A stretch of DNA of 64,000 nt from Sanguinoderma infundibulare (lineage: Eukaryota; Basidiomycota; Agaricomycetes; Polyporales; Polyporaceae), in NCBI GenBank assembly GCA_032821775.1, contig JAVLRN010000004.1, forward strand, positions 3,658,001-3,722,000, given 5' to 3'. The position numbers were made by a program, and so were the translations under genes. This document shows, piece after piece, positions 45,927 to 57,938 of this stretch; positions within the stretch are counted from its first letter, which is position 1, and the number at the start of each line of letters is the position of its first letter. The notes below the pieces were generated by a model. It was given only the letters and a program-made list of their open reading frames with translations. It was not told the DNA's origin and ran no database searches.

Positions 45927-48228
45927 ATGTCTCTCAAACTCCCCTTGGAAGTCATCGAGCGGGTCATCGAGTATTCCGACGATACAGCTGCGTTGTGCAG
46001 TTTCGCCCTCACATGCAAGCAACTGCATCCCCGCAGCATCATGGTCCTCTTCACAGATGTCGAACTCAAAATGAGGGACCAGTTCTGGCTCTTTTGCGAC
46101 ATCGTGACAGCCAAACCAGACGTCCGGCCCTTCGTGCATTCCATCACGACACATCCTCGATTCTTTGCTCCCTTTCCGCTGCTTTCCATCCTCCCCCAGA
46201 TCTCCGCGCTGGGCTTTGGACTATCCCGTTTCATCGAACCTATGCTATTTCACCATTCTACACTCCTGTGCTGCAACCGCTTCGGAGTCAATATTCGGAC
46301 GCTGAGCATCGAGCACGCGGCTTTCCCCTCATCATCCGCTTTCTGCAGAGTGCTCTCGGCGTTCCCCAATATACACCGCTTGGTTTGCTGTTTCGTGGAT
46401 ATTACACAGAAGGATAACGATGCAAGTTTGGACCTATTGAAGGAGCGCCTGCGTCAACAGCTGAAATTGAGGACAGTAGATGTGAGTGCCATCAATTTTC
46501 AGCACGTTTGCTGGCGTTTAATTCATTGTGTATCATAAATTGAAGATTGACGGCTGGCGGACACATCCGCTGGTCGTACTACTATCTGAATTGGCTTGGT
46601 CTACTGTTACTGAGCTCAGCTTCACTGTCAGCAGTGAACGCGGTGCGTGTTGCTAGTTGAGTCCATCATCACAATGATATTGCCATTGACATTTCACTTC
46701 GCAGAAAATCCCGCCATCTCGCAATGGACAAACCTGCGCTCCCTAAAGCTGCGGGTGTCGGTTAGAACAGAAGCATTCCAGCTCACCGTAGACATCATAA
46801 AGGCCCTCAAACAGGCTCAGAGCTTGATCGCCGTCACAGTGGACTTGATCGTCGATGGAAATATTGGGGCGGCATACCATGAGCTATCCTCAGCTCCTGT
46901 ACTGTTGTCTGAGCTGGAGCAGATCCTCCTCAGTCTTCCCGGGTCAAACCTGACCTTTTCGCTACCGCGCCTGAACCTTCGCAAGAATCACTCGTGGCCG
47001 GAACTTTTCGCAAGATGCATTCCAAGCTTGCGCGGATGTCAACCAGATGCATTCACTTTCCCATCGTGTACATAGTCCACAGCCCAATCAATTGTCGTGA
47101 AAGTTGACTGGCTGTTTAGCGGGTAAACTGGGCCACGACGGCTCCGTCACCGCCCTCGTCATTTCTGCGGACGGTCGCTGGGTAGCGACTGGGTCCTATG
47201 ACTACACCATCATTCTGTGGGACCCAAACGACGCATCCATCATCCATGAATGGATTGCTCACTCCGCACCCGTCTGTGATCTCGCATTCTCGCCTGACAG
47301 TCGGCACCTTGCATCCGCAGGTGGCAGCAGTTATGAGGTCGCCATCTGGGACCTAACGCAGACTTCGAGCTTACCACGTCGAATCGCGACGCTCGAAACG
47401 GGCACGTACGTCGACAGATGCGCATGGTCTCGCGATGGAGCCTTGATCATGTCCTCGGATTCTGACGCTTACCCTCGATTCTGGGACACGCGCACCTTTG
47501 AGGAGCGACACGACCTTCATACACTACAGATCGACAAGCCAACATTGGTCTGCATTTCCCCAGACTTTCGATGGCTTGCGATTGGTGATGACTCTAACGA
47601 GAAACCTCGTTTTTGTCTCTGGGATGTTACCGCTGCCCGTGAGGTGAAGACATCCATTCCCGCCAGTGTCCGCCTAATGGCGGCCAGATTTGACCCAACC
47701 AGCACACTCCTCGCCATCGCCACCCGGGCAGCCTCAAATCCCTCTCGGGGCAACGCCATTGTGCCAGTAGCAATGACCATCTGGAATCTGGAGACAGGAG
47801 ATGAGCTCTGTGTTCTTCGAGAGCATGATGAGGCCCCTATACATCTTATGGCCTTCTCACCAGACAGTCGGTTGCTCCTGTCAAAGTTGCAGCACAAACC
47901 GTTGAAGGTCTGGGACATGCATACAGGGACAATGCTCGTCTCGCTCGACGGACACGACGCACAGAGCCCCGATTTCAGAACGTGGTGCTTCTCTCCGTGC
48001 GGCAAGTTTTACGGTGCGTCGGGGTCGGGCGGCGATGACACGACGGTGAAGCTGTGGAGAGTCAGCGATGGACGGTGCATGGCCACTTTCCGCGACCATA
48101 CCAGTCGGGTCTCGCTTGTCGCGTTCTCTCCGAATGGACACATGTTGTGGTGTGGGTCATATGATGGGACTGTCTTTTGTCGTAATGTACGCGATTTGAT
48201 TGATCCGGAACGAGCTTGCGAGTTGTAG
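45927..48228 (+). CDS. F-box/WD40-repeat protein
   Basis: Exons 45927-46481, 46546-46642, 46705-47067 and 47120-48228 join in frame to 707 aa. Residues 1-45 are an F-box (MSLKLPLEVIERVIEYSDD, LCSFALTCKQLHPRS). A middle Leu-rich region follows to about 338. Then come some eight WD40 repeats, for example GHDGSVTALVISADGRWVATG, YTIILWD, DLAFSPDSRHLASAG, PLKVWD, KFYGASGSGGDD, TVKLWR. The last intron is 52 nt (GTACAT, TTGAC, GCTGTTTAG). The WD40 frame has no ATG of its own before its first repeat, which favours one fused protein: an SCF receptor whose propeller would bind substrates. The alternative is two separate genes, with F-box translation ending at 47075. Confidence 0.7.
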
Positions 48229-49435
48229 GATACGTAGACTTACACCGTTGCCAGGTGTTCCATAACTTCCGTTCATGCCTTCCGACTTGTTTACCAAACT
48301 TCCATCCTTCGAGAATATACTACCAACCTGTACCATACTACGGTGAAAGAGCACGTTGAGCGTATATCGAGACTATAGATACATACCGACCCCAAAACGT
48401 ACATACGCACAATACGCCTTCGACGCGAATCCCGCTCGGCTGCGCTCATAATTCATGCCAACACGCTCCAGCCATCCCTACAAGACGCCACAAACGATAA
48501 CGACCCTTCACGACAAGACGAAATCAGTTTGGTCCGAGGAGGCTTTTCAAGACATGCGCACCGGCCTTAACGAGAACATGAGAGACTTACGACCGGACGC
48601 CGTCGTCGTGTATCTCTGTCATCCGTGCCGGTGCCCGCTTCGGGAGATTGATGCGAGGGTGTCCGCGCGGATTGGGCGTGAAGCGAAGGGTGCCACTTGA
48701 TGGCGTTGTGTATGGGATGGCGCGCAAGGGATGGAGATCTAAACGAAAGCGTAGTGAGTATGCTCAGTGCGATACGGCGGACTCTGGGTTAAGTGCCGGT
48801 CGATACAGGGTGGAATGGGGTGGATGAAAGTTGCATACACTGCACCTGGTCCTGCAGCAGCCTCTCGATTGCGTCAATCGACGCGCACCGGCCGACTGCC
48901 GGGTGGAACTTGTCGAACCGTGTTCTCGGCTCTTTGCAACCATAGACAGTCACTCATTGGCACGGCGAGAAGTAGAGGGTAAAGAGAGCGCGACGCACCA
49001 ATTATGGTCGATGAAATACCCCGCGCGTCTCTAAACCGTAGATATCCTCGACGGATCCTGAGGTGCTCCAGCGATATTTTGACCGCATCCGGCGTGAAGT
49101 TCGCTGACAAGCCTGACAATATCCCGTCATCGGTTCAATATAGCTTCCAGACAATGTAAATGCTCACGGAATAGAACCTATCAAGGGAAGTTCCCCAAAG
49201 CGTCTGCCCCGTCTGGCCCCGTCGTCCGTACACGTCCGCCCACCTCTCGACGTTCGGCGCTGACCAGTGACACCGACCGCCACCCGTTCTTATTCTTTGA
49301 GAATGTGCATCTATGTTAGGTCTGCGGCGTGAGGAGAGGTGGCGGGCGTGGAGTGTGATCCACGACGAGCCGCCGGCAGCGACGCGCGCGCCGAGGTCGA
49401 GCGTGAAGGCAGTACGAGGTGGATCTTGGTCCAGA
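48229..49435. other. Intergenic region
   Basis: No supported gene. Short frames at 48455-48700 and 48767-49034 have no recognisable motif. Confidence 0.4.
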
Positions 49436-49970
49436 TTAGGACAGGAGGGAGTGCGAGAGGGCGGACACTGCGCGGGCCAAGGACCGGATGACGTTCGAAA
49501 CGTGCACGGAGACTTCGGCGAAGATGGTGAAGGTGTACTGGTGTGCCGCTTTCCGCCGCTGGACCACGCTCGCGAGCGCGATGTTGGTCAGATACCCCAG
49601 TTCTTGCGGCGGGACGGTGATCCCGCTATCGACGTCGCTCGGTGCAGTCCCCGATCTGGGGCGACAGGACAGCGTGGACTGAAAGGGTGATAGAGGGAGC
49701 ATGGTTCAATTCAGAAATTGGGTGGTGATGGTTTGGCGAGAAGTCGATGGGGAGATAGTTGCGGTAGACTGGTCGGAGCGCGATGAAGAATAACACTTAC
49801 TTGTGTCGGGGCTAGGCGGCCCTTTGGCACTCTTTGCTACAGTATTTCATGATGTAGCAACCCTTGCATCGCTTCAGCGGTACGTCCGTTTTGCAACAGA
49901 GGCTGCATTTGGGGACTAGTGGCTGGCCGGTGACCGTAGTTGGAAGCCTTGGGATGCCATTGTCACTCAT
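49436..49970 (-). pseudogene. MYND-finger protein, copy 5, truncated
   Basis: Exon 1 (from 49970, MSDNGIPRLPTTVTGQP) encodes CSLC, CKGC and YCSKECQ. The conserved finger tryptophan is a TAG at 49812-49814, just before PRHK and the donor. A second exon follows (VPPQELGYLTNIALASVVQR, YTFTIFAEVSVHVSNVIRSL). It departs from the family at about 49470 and stops at 49436. The C-terminal two thirds are missing. Confidence 0.85.
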
Positions 49971-51597
49971 TGTCCGAAAGGTGTAAGGCGATACAGAGTG
50001 AGGCCAAGATATGTGAGGATTTGAAGGCAAGAGCGCTGTCGTCCTTGGTGGCGAGTCGGGGCCTAGATTGTCGAGCCGCTGCCGCAGAACGTCGTCGAGC
50101 TGTCCTTGGGTGCCCATGTCCCGCATCGAGCTTCGTTCGGAGCGGATATCGATCTAAGCAGTCGACAGATGGTTGTTATTAGCTAACACGTATGGTGGAG
50201 GGAGCTGTACGCCGTGGCAGGGGTAGGCACTGTCAGGCCAAACAACGCGTCCACAGCCAGCACGGCGCAGTGCATGTCACGCATCAAGCCAACTGCCACT
50301 CCGGCCACGGTGCCCTCGCTCGCACCTCGCGTTCACCGTCTGTCCTCAGATCTGACGCCGCTTTTGTCATTCCTCTGCATACTCAATCGCCGTCTTGTTG
50401 ACTCGAGTCGTACAACACAGCCCTTCTCTGCACTCGCCGTCCCCTTCCCGCTGGCGTATGCAACGGCACTGGAGCCCGCACTCTTTCAATTTGATACAGG
50501 TGCTTCGCACGACAGCCCCATTCACCATCCAAGCCGCAACCTCTATACTTCTGCGCACTCTGCTCTCTTCATTGCTCTGCCAAATCTCGTCGTATTGATT
50601 CGACATTCGCCCGACTGGTCCTCTGCTACGATATCACGCCGCCCATCGAGTTTCAAGCCCGCTGGACAGTGTCAATGGACATTGCCTTCCAAAGTTACGT
50701 CCCTTTCAACTCTATGCATCTCGCAGCTCGTCTCAACCCGCTTCTACCGCGTCCCTCCAGCACTCATTTCGTCGCTCTTCCGCTTGAAGTAGGAGGGAGT
50801 CGGCTTTGTGAAACTCGCGATGTAATGCGTGACCTCATTCCCAGTCCATTCAAAGTCCATGCGCCTCCCGCGCGTGCACAGTCAGAGGCGTTAGGCAGAT
50901 TGATTCAGGCTGTATTTTGGTGCGCACACTCCCTTCGTCCTCTTGCGTCCCCCTAGAGCCCGCAAGTGCTCTCATCATGTTGCTCTCCACGTTCGGTCAT
51001 CCCCCCTTGCATATTCTTTTTCACCCCGTCGTCGTCGTTTCATTTCTTGCTTCTCCGCCCTGGCTTGTTGCACCGGCCGTCTTAGACTTTAGTTAGCATC
51101 CCCTCTAGTCCTGAGAGACGGAGAGCACTCCTCGGAACCCTATCCATGCACATATGATATGACCCAGTTTTTGGGACACGTCCTACCGGACATCTAGATA
51201 TGCGCAAGGATCGGGCCGTACTCGTAATTATCTTTGGTCGGTCTGCTTCACAGTGTCCGAATGTCTCAGTCATTGTCAATCGTCGATGCACTGTTTAGTG
51301 TTCACCGACAAGAGCCTTCATTATTACACTTTCCGAAGTCCATACCGGAAGAGGAAGAATCACCGGCCGCTTCGCTCCGCCATCCCTTATACATATGGCC
51401 CATAAGCATGAGTTCCCATGGACGGAAGTCGGATATTGTCCAGTCGACTCGGTCCGTGATGCAATCCGCCAGTAGTGGTGCGTTCGATCGAGTCTCCGCG
51501 CGGGAGTCAATGACGCCTCCGACTTACATGTACAACGCCCTTCACTCCTTACTCTCTTTCTACCTGCCCCGCCATGGTTCTTCGGCCAGAACTAACA
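49971..51597. other. Intergenic region
   Basis: Contains a long but low-complexity + frame (50214-50792) without recognisable motifs. No supported gene. It ends at the left arm of the inverted repeat. Confidence 0.35.
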
Positions 51598-51655
51598 CGA
51601 CGATTCATAATATAACGCAAAGGGTTTGCAAACGGTCATTATCCGAGTCTCAAGC

Positions 51656-52525
51656 TCAAGCGCTAACTGGTGACAAACTCTTGATCAGCTTCCTCATATC
51701 CGCGTTCCTGAACATGACCTGCTCTGTCCACCTCCCCTTAGCTAGCTCCACCGCGAACCGGCCCAAGTCATCTATCGGCGCGTAAAACTGTGGCACGACT
51801 GTCGAGTACAAAGGCGTCTGGAGGATGTCCAGCACACGTGCGACCGCGCCTCGCTGGTTCAGCCGGTCTTTGGGGTACTGTTTGGACGGGAAGAAGTAGC
51901 CGGGACGGAAAACCTGTGCCCTCATATTGGTCCCTTCCAAGACCTGGGGGAGTTCCCGCTCGACGCGACCCTAAATGGTGACTGGTGAGTCGAGTCCCAA
52001 ATCCTCATTCGCGCATCCCCCAGAGCGCGAGAGCTCGCACACGCACCTTGACGTTCGCCCACATCTGCCGGGACGTCCCCTCCGCGTTCGCCAGCTCCCC
52101 ACTGATATACACGAACCTGAACGGCTTCTCCGCGCTGCCCGCTCCCTCGGCCTTGAGCGCGCGGGCGGCGGACATGGTGTACTCGTATGTGAGCTCCGTG
52201 TACGCCTCCTCGCTCATGCCCACCGCGCTCTTGCCCAGCGCCCAGATGAGCGCGTCGTGGGAGGCGAGCCGTTTGACGAGCTCGGCGGGGTAGGACTTGA
52301 AGTCGGTGTGGAGGATGACGTCGGTCTTTTCGGTCGCGTTTGGGGGCAGTTCCGCCCAGGAGGGGACGGCGCGGCGGGTGAGGAGCGTTACACGTTGGAT
52401 GGCGGGGTCGGCGAGGGCGGCACGGTAGATGGCGAGGCCCGCTAAACGGATTAAGAAAAAAAAGCTTAACGGAGAACAAACACAGACGTACCAACTCCTG
52501 TTACGCCGGTGAGGATTATGCGCAT
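51656..52525 (-). CDS. NAD(P)-binding Rossmann-fold protein, copy A
   Basis: Exons 52492-52525, 52047-52441 and 51656-51970 (minus) give 247 aa. The N terminus MRIILTGVTGVAG has the glycine-rich nucleotide-binding loop (TGVTGVAG, residues 6-13), split by the first intron. It is followed by VTLLTRRAVPSW, DALIWALGKSAVGMSEEAY, FRFVYISGELAN and NMRAQVFRPGYFFPSKQYP. It resembles atypical short-chain dehydrogenases of the NmrA/HTATIP2/Fmp52 type. No classical YxxxK pair is evident, so it may be a redox sensor or reductase of unknown substrate. Copy B differs by about ten residues. Confidence 0.85.
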
Positions 52526-52986
52526 GGCGGTTTTCGTAAGCTGTGAGTTGCAAGTGGAGGGCAAGATACTGTGACGGGGGAAGGGTGTGATGTATATGTA
52601 TGAGGGCCTGCAGCGGCCTGCGCGCGTATGCGCTCGGCAGACGGCAGCAGTACACGCTCTCACCGGACTGCTGAAGAACGGAAGCGCAAGCAGTTGCCGA
52701 TCGGATCGTTGCAGGGCAAGACGTCTTCGCCTTTGTGCTGAACGTTGTCCTTCCGAATCCCCGATCGGAGATTAAGGCTGGGTAGCGCTATCATGGTGTG
52801 TGGCCGTTTCTTCATAGCTCGCTCTGAGCGGATTGACGGTCCTCAATGTCAACGCCCGAGCTCACACATCATCTCGATTCTCGACTTGAGATAATATGTT
52901 CTCTGCAACAAACAAAAGCAAAGCAGAATAAACGCAGCTCGCACTTCTTGCATGCTTCTGATCTCTCCCCACCACAGCCTGTCGTC

Positions 52987-53112
52987 ATGTCTTCAGTGCA
53001 GTTGCCGACTTGCAAGATTCGTGGTATCAACGTCATCGTATCACTCGCCGTATCGGATTGGGAGGCGTCGGCCATCCTGATATGGTATCTTAGACGCGCG
53101 CCGCGGGGCTAA
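52987..53112 (+). other. Short ORF cut by the inverted-repeat boundary (left)
   Basis: 42 codons: MSSVQLPTCKIRGINVIVSL, then AVSDWEASAILIWYLRRAPRG. The mirror copy is at 56491-56619 (minus). The stop falls just inside the repeat boundary. It is probably the truncated 5' end of a gene divergent from the Rossmann gene. Confidence 0.4.
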
Positions 53113-53538
53113 AGACTTGGCTCCAATGGCGGTCTCCTGCATGATGCGCCGGGGCGCGGAAGCGTGCCTTCACCAAGACGGCTGGCATGTAAGTACATCC
53201 TCCTTGACTCGAACTTTGTCACCTAAGGTAACTCAGGTCTCGCAATGGACTTGACTCAGATGTATGCGCTGCGTATAGAAAACCGATCACTGTGTTCGCA
53301 CTGATATCGAAAGTTGCAGATTTGGCTTTGCCAAAGCCATCAATGCTCACCGCTATCGTGTCTCTGTCGCGTGGATGTCTGTGGAACAGGCACTACGAGC
53401 TACGACTAGGGACGTAAGACGTCCCGTGCCGTCTCACAAGACGATACGGGGCCAATAAAGCTCGCCTAGCCCGGCAGGGGGACGACATCCTCACCGAACT
53501 GGTAAGTACATACCCGAGTTCGTATGGTCATGAGGATA

Positions 53539-53578
53539 GCGCTATCTACGCCGCTTTGCGATGACGCCTTGCTAGAAC
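53539..53578 (+). promoter_or_regulatory. Conserved MFS promoter block, copy 5
   Basis: GCGCTATCTACGCCGCTTTG, CGATGACGCC, TTGCTAGAAC. The TATA-like end is altered (CTAGAA), in line with decay of the downstream gene. Confidence 0.6.
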
Positions 53579-53642
53579 GGAGTCATATTCGTTCCTTAAA
53601 CCGATTCCTCATAATCTCTATCCACCTCGGACGCCGTTCGAG

Positions 53643-55656
53643 ATGAGCAGAAACGGCGCTTTTGGCGACCCGAACGAGAAGAAGGTGGCGGCCATCGACG
53701 CAACCATCGTCATCTTACTTCATCATCAGGAAAGCGACTCACCTCACGACTAACGAGTGCGTCTTTCCCACTGTTATTCGCCAGATCTCTTGCTGACCAA
53801 CGCTCTCCAGGTACAATTGGTGCGGTGCACCACTCATACGCATGCCTGCCTTCCTGACCCATCACAATGCAGGCTCGGGACGATCTTCTACATCAGCTAC
53901 CTCGCTTTTGAGTATCCACAGAATCTCGCTCTCCAACGGTTCCCCGTCGGCAAATGGATGAGGTGCGCCGCGCTACAACCCCGGAGCAACCGCACCTCGA
54001 CGAGCTGACACGACGATGCCTGCCAGCATCAACATCTTCGTATGGGGTGTCGCCCTCTGTTCGCACGCCGCCTGCAAGAACTTTGGCGGACTCTTCGCCG
54101 TACGGTTCGTTCTAGGCATGTGCGAAGGGCCGATTACGGCCGGCTTCATGATCGTCAGCTCCATGTTCTACACTCGTAATGAGCAGACGCTGCGGGTCGG
54201 GTACTGGTGTGAGTATCTCCCGACTGATTTTTGCGTTTGTTCGGTTGACGGGGTTCTGACGTCCGGCAGACTTGATGGATGGGCCAGGTACGTGGTCGGC
54301 ATGCGTGACCAGAACGAGGAACTTACTTACTCCGACAGACATACGGCATGGCAGCGGGCATCATGTACGGCCTCCTCAGCTATGGGATGTTGCACGTCAA
54401 GACAAACAACTTCGAGCCTTGGCAATGGTGCGTATCGCCTAGTTCCTCAGGGCCAGACCCAGTCCTCGGCAGCTGCGTCGTAGGCTCATGGTCATCACGG
54501 GGAGCCTGACGGTGATTGTGGCTGTATTATATTGGTACGTGGGACCGGGATGCACTATGGTCGGTCACTCAACTATTAGCCTAGGTTCCTCTGTCCCGCC
54601 TGGCCCACGAACGCATGGTTTATCACTGCGAAAGAACGTGCGAAGGCGGTCAAGCGCATCCAGGTCAGCCGGACGTCGCCCGACTTCTTGAATGTCGTCT
54701 GACCGCTCAAGCCCCGCAGGAAAACCAACCGGTGTCGAGAACAAACACTTTAAGCTAGAACGATAAGTTCCTCCCTGACGCCTTTTCGAGTGCATGCTCG
54801 GCATAAGTTGCAGATTTCACGAGGCGCTGTCTGACCCAAAGACGTGGCTCTTCGCTCTTTTCTCCGCACTCGACAACGTGCCCAACAGCATGACAAACCA
54901 GGAGCGAATCATCGTCTCAGCATTTGGCTTCACCCATTTCCAGACCACGCTCCTCGGCTGCGTCGACGGGTTCATCGCGATGGTCACCATCTTCGCCGGG
55001 GTCAAGCTCGCCGCGCGCTACAAGGACAGTCGCGCGCACGTCGACGCGCTCTATTTCGTCCCGACCCAGTTTGGAGTGCTGCTCGTCAACTTGCTCCCAT
55101 GGAGCGACAAGGTCGGACTTCTCTTCGGGAAGCGGCTGACGCTCCTCGGAGCCCCAGGCTTCGTCCTCGCTTTGTTGTGGATCTCGAGCGTCAGCGCCGG
55201 ACACACGAAGCGAATCACGACGAACACCATCATGCCCATCGCGTACTGCGTCGGGAACGCTGTCGGTCCGTTTATGTGGCAGGCGAAGTACCAGCCTCGG
55301 TGCGTGCCTTCCCCACCTCATTCGTGAAAGTGTGCGCTTACGACTGAGGGTTTTGCAGCAACCATGTGCCTTGGACAGTCATCGGCATTTGCTATGCCAT
55401 TTTTCCTATCCTACTCCTGGCCATCCGGTCCCTCCTCTCGCGCGAGAACAGGAAGCGGGATGCAGAGCCGGTAGACGGTAAGTATGACGACATCTACATC
55501 GAGGTCGTCCTCCCTGACGGAACGCGGACTCTGCACCGCGTGGATAAGGTACGCTCACGAGCTCCACTGGGTGGCCGCTCGCTCATCACGTGTGCTCTTC
55601 AGGAATTCTTGGACTTGACCGATATTCAGAATACAGATTTCAGATATGTACACTAA
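53643..55656 (+). pseudogene. MFS transporter, copy 5, decayed
   Basis: Exon 1 starts normally (MSRNGAFGDPNEKKVAAID) but breaks off at about 53700. The sequence jumps to the end of intron 2, so the rest of exon 1, exon 2 (DKTTLGSSAILG) and both introns are deleted. In exon 11 one base is missing (GAAAACCAACC), and its donor is CGATAAG instead of CAGTAGG. Exon 10 has lost FPDSP (FLCPAWPTNAWF). Exon 12 (FHEALSDPKTWLFALFSALD ... FMWQAKYQPR) and exons 13 and 14 are still open. The microexon is kept at 53811-53819. It sits in the spacer of the inverted repeat. Confidence 0.9.
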
Positions 55657-55836
55657 CGAATGACAGACAGCGGTGAATACACAAGATACTTAAAAAGCTA
55701 CGGGGCGCTACCTCGAGGCACGCCAACGGCACACCGTCGCCAGACGTTCCTCGCCTGCACCTTGCCCAGGCATGCTCTCGCCCTTGCCTCTTGTGACCGG
55801 CATGAGACCTTGACAACTAGAGGAGCATACATGCGG

Positions 55837-56311
55837 TCAAACACATGATATTACATGTGATAAGGCAAATCCATCAGGGACACCATAGTCGGTGGCATTC
55901 CAGATAGAGAGATCAGTGGTATAGTAGCCCTTGAGGTACTTAATCGCCTGCTCGATGAGCTTGGAGATCTGGTACTTGTGCCCGAGACGGACGAAGGCGG
56001 ATATCTGCTCATAAGAGGGAGACAGACCCTTGAAGAGGCTGATGCGCATTATATACATGTTCCGAGGTATGCGCTATGATAAGAGCACTCACTCGGATTC
56101 ACCGCGGGGAGTGTAAACTCGGAGGATATGACGAAGATCGTTAGGAGAATCCGTGACGTAGAGCACCGGGCACGGGGCCTGAGGTGGCATCTCTTCAGGA
56201 GGTTGAGGAAGAGAAAGCATATCTGTGAAGACGGGAGAGTCACTCCACAAGGATGCCTCGGTAGACGCGGAATTCGACGTCGCGCGTGACCAGTATCACC
56301 GTCCCATCCTC
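55837..56311 (-). pseudogene. BTB/POZ-domain protein fragment
   Basis: The minus strand reads FEDGTVILVTRDVEFRVYRG, a frame change at about 56246, then DSPVFTDMLSLPQPPEEMP, PVLYVTDSPNDLRHILRVYT and a GTGAGT donor. A second exon follows with LFKGLSPSYEQISAFVRLGH and KYQISKLIEQAIKYLKGYY, and a stop at 55837. This is the order of a basidiomycete BTB (protein-dimerisation) domain. The start and C-terminal part are absent and the frame is broken. It lies between MFS copy 5 and the right arm of the inverted repeat. Confidence 0.8.
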
Positions 56312-56490
56312 GAACCAAATGCCGCCAGGCCGGTTCGAAAATCCGGAATTTGGCCCCCAGAGGGAGCGAACCTGGTTCAAATTCCGGATATACAGGGCGA
56401 AAAATGGCCCAAAACATCCGGAACTTTTGGGTCGCGCTTCGGGCGACCGGGTCCGGCTTCTCCACCTGTTGTCAGGGGTCCTGTTGTCTT

Positions 56491-56619
56491 TTAGCCCCGC
56501 GGCGCGCGTCTAAGATACCATATCAGGATGGCCGACGCCTCCAAGTCCGATACGGCTGCGAGCGATACGATGACGTCGACACCACGAATCTTGCAAGTCG
56601 GCAACTGCACTGAAGACAT
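56491..56619 (-). other. Short ORF cut by the inverted-repeat boundary (right)
   Basis: 42 residues (43 codons with the stop): MSSVQLPTCKIRGVDVIVSL, then AAVSDLEASAILIWYLRR. It mirrors 52987-53112 with one extra alanine codon. Frame conservation between the arms is mild evidence that it once coded. Confidence 0.4.
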
Positions 56620-57069
56620 GAACGACAGGCTGTGGTGGGGGTCAGAAGCATGCAAGACGTGCGAGCTGCATTTATCCTGCTTTGCTTTTGTTTGTTGCAG
56701 AGAACATATTCTCTCAAGTCGAGAATCGAGATGGATGTGTGAGCTCGTCCTCCTCGCTTCGGGTCTCCGCTCAGAGCGAGCCGTGGGGTATCTAGATGAA
56801 CAAACTGCCAGCCTCAATCTCCGATCGGGGACTCGAAGGATAACGCGAACGTTTAGTACATGGGCGAACGCGTATTGCTCTGCAACGATCCGATCGGCAA
56901 CTGCTTCCGCTTCCGTTCTTCAGCAGTCCGGTGAGAGCGCGTACTGCAGCCGTCTGCCGAGCGCATACGCGCGCAGGCCGCTGCAGGCCATCATACATAT
57001 ACATCGCACCCTTCCCCCGTTACAGTATCTTGCCCTCCACTTACAACTCACAGCTCACGAAAACCGCAA

Positions 57070-57938
57070 TGCGCATAATCCTCACCGGCGTAACAGGAGT
57101 TGGTACGTCTGTGTTTGTTCTCCGTTAAGCTTTCTTTTCTTAATCCGTTTAGCGGGCCTCGCCATCTACCGTGCCGCCCTCGCCGACCCCGCCGTCCAGC
57201 GTGTAACGCTCCTCACCCGCCGCCCCGTCCCCTCCTGGGCGGAACTGCCCCCAAACGCGACCGAAAAGACCGACGTCATCCTCCACACCGACTTCAACTC
57301 CTACCCCGCAGAGCTCGCAAAACGGCTCGCCTCGCACGACGCGCTCATCTGGGCGCTGGGCAAGAGCGTGGTGGGCATGAGCGAGGAAGCGTACACGGAG
57401 CTCACGTACGAGTACACGATGTCCGCCGCGCGCGCGCTCAAGGCCGAAGGAGCGGGCAGCGCGGAGAAGCCGTTCAGGTTCGTGTATATCAGCGGGGAGC
57501 TGGCGAACGCGGAGGGGACGTCCTGGCAGATGTGGGCCAACGTGAAGGTGCGCATATGTGCGAGCTCTCGCGCTCTGGGGGATGCGCGAATGAGGATTTG
57601 GGGACTCACCAGTCACCATTTAGGGTCGCGTCGAGCGGGAACTACCCCAGCTGTTCGAAGGGACGAATATGAGGGCACAGGTTTTCCGTCCCGGCTACTT
57701 CTTCCCGTCCAAACAGTACCCCAAAGACCGGCTGAACCAGCGAGGTGCGGTCGCGCGTGTGCGGGACTTCCTCCAGACGCCTTTGTATTCGACAGTCGTG
57801 CCGCAGTTTTACACGCCGATAGATGACTTGGGCCGGTTCGCGGTGGAGCTAGCTAAGGGGAGGTGGACAGAGCAGGCCATGTTCCGGAACGCGGATATGA
57901 GGAAGCTGGTCAAGAGCTTGTCACCAGTTAGCGCTTGA
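57070..57938 (+). CDS. NAD(P)-binding Rossmann-fold protein, copy B
   Basis: Exons 57070-57103, 57153-57547 and 57624-57938 give 247 aa, exactly the exon sizes of copy A. The glycine loop TGVTGVAG is intact. Compared with copy A the changes are mostly conservative (RRPVPSW for RRAVPSW, GKSVVGMS for GKSAVGMS, QFYTPID for QFYAPID, KLVKSL for KLIKSL). No frame lesion occurs in either copy, so both may be active. It is divergent from the short ORF at 56.5 kb, as in the left arm. Confidence 0.85.

Larger units (their letters stand above)
51598..53114. repeat. Left arm of a ~1.5-kb inverted repeat
   Basis: Reverse complement of 56489-58006. The arm carries Rossmann gene copy A, its upstream region and a short ORF. 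The inner boundary is sharp, at gccgcggggctaaagac. Confidence 0.9.

Noticed and set aside
47104..47121. Start of an independent WD40 gene at a TTG codon
   Set aside because: Nuclear fungal genes rarely start at TTG, and an acceptor plus matching frame with the F-box gene explains the missing ATG better.
50214..50792. 192-codon + frame
   Set aside because: Low-complexity Ser/Pro/Leu composition, no motif, no paralogue in the window, and no splice-supported extension.
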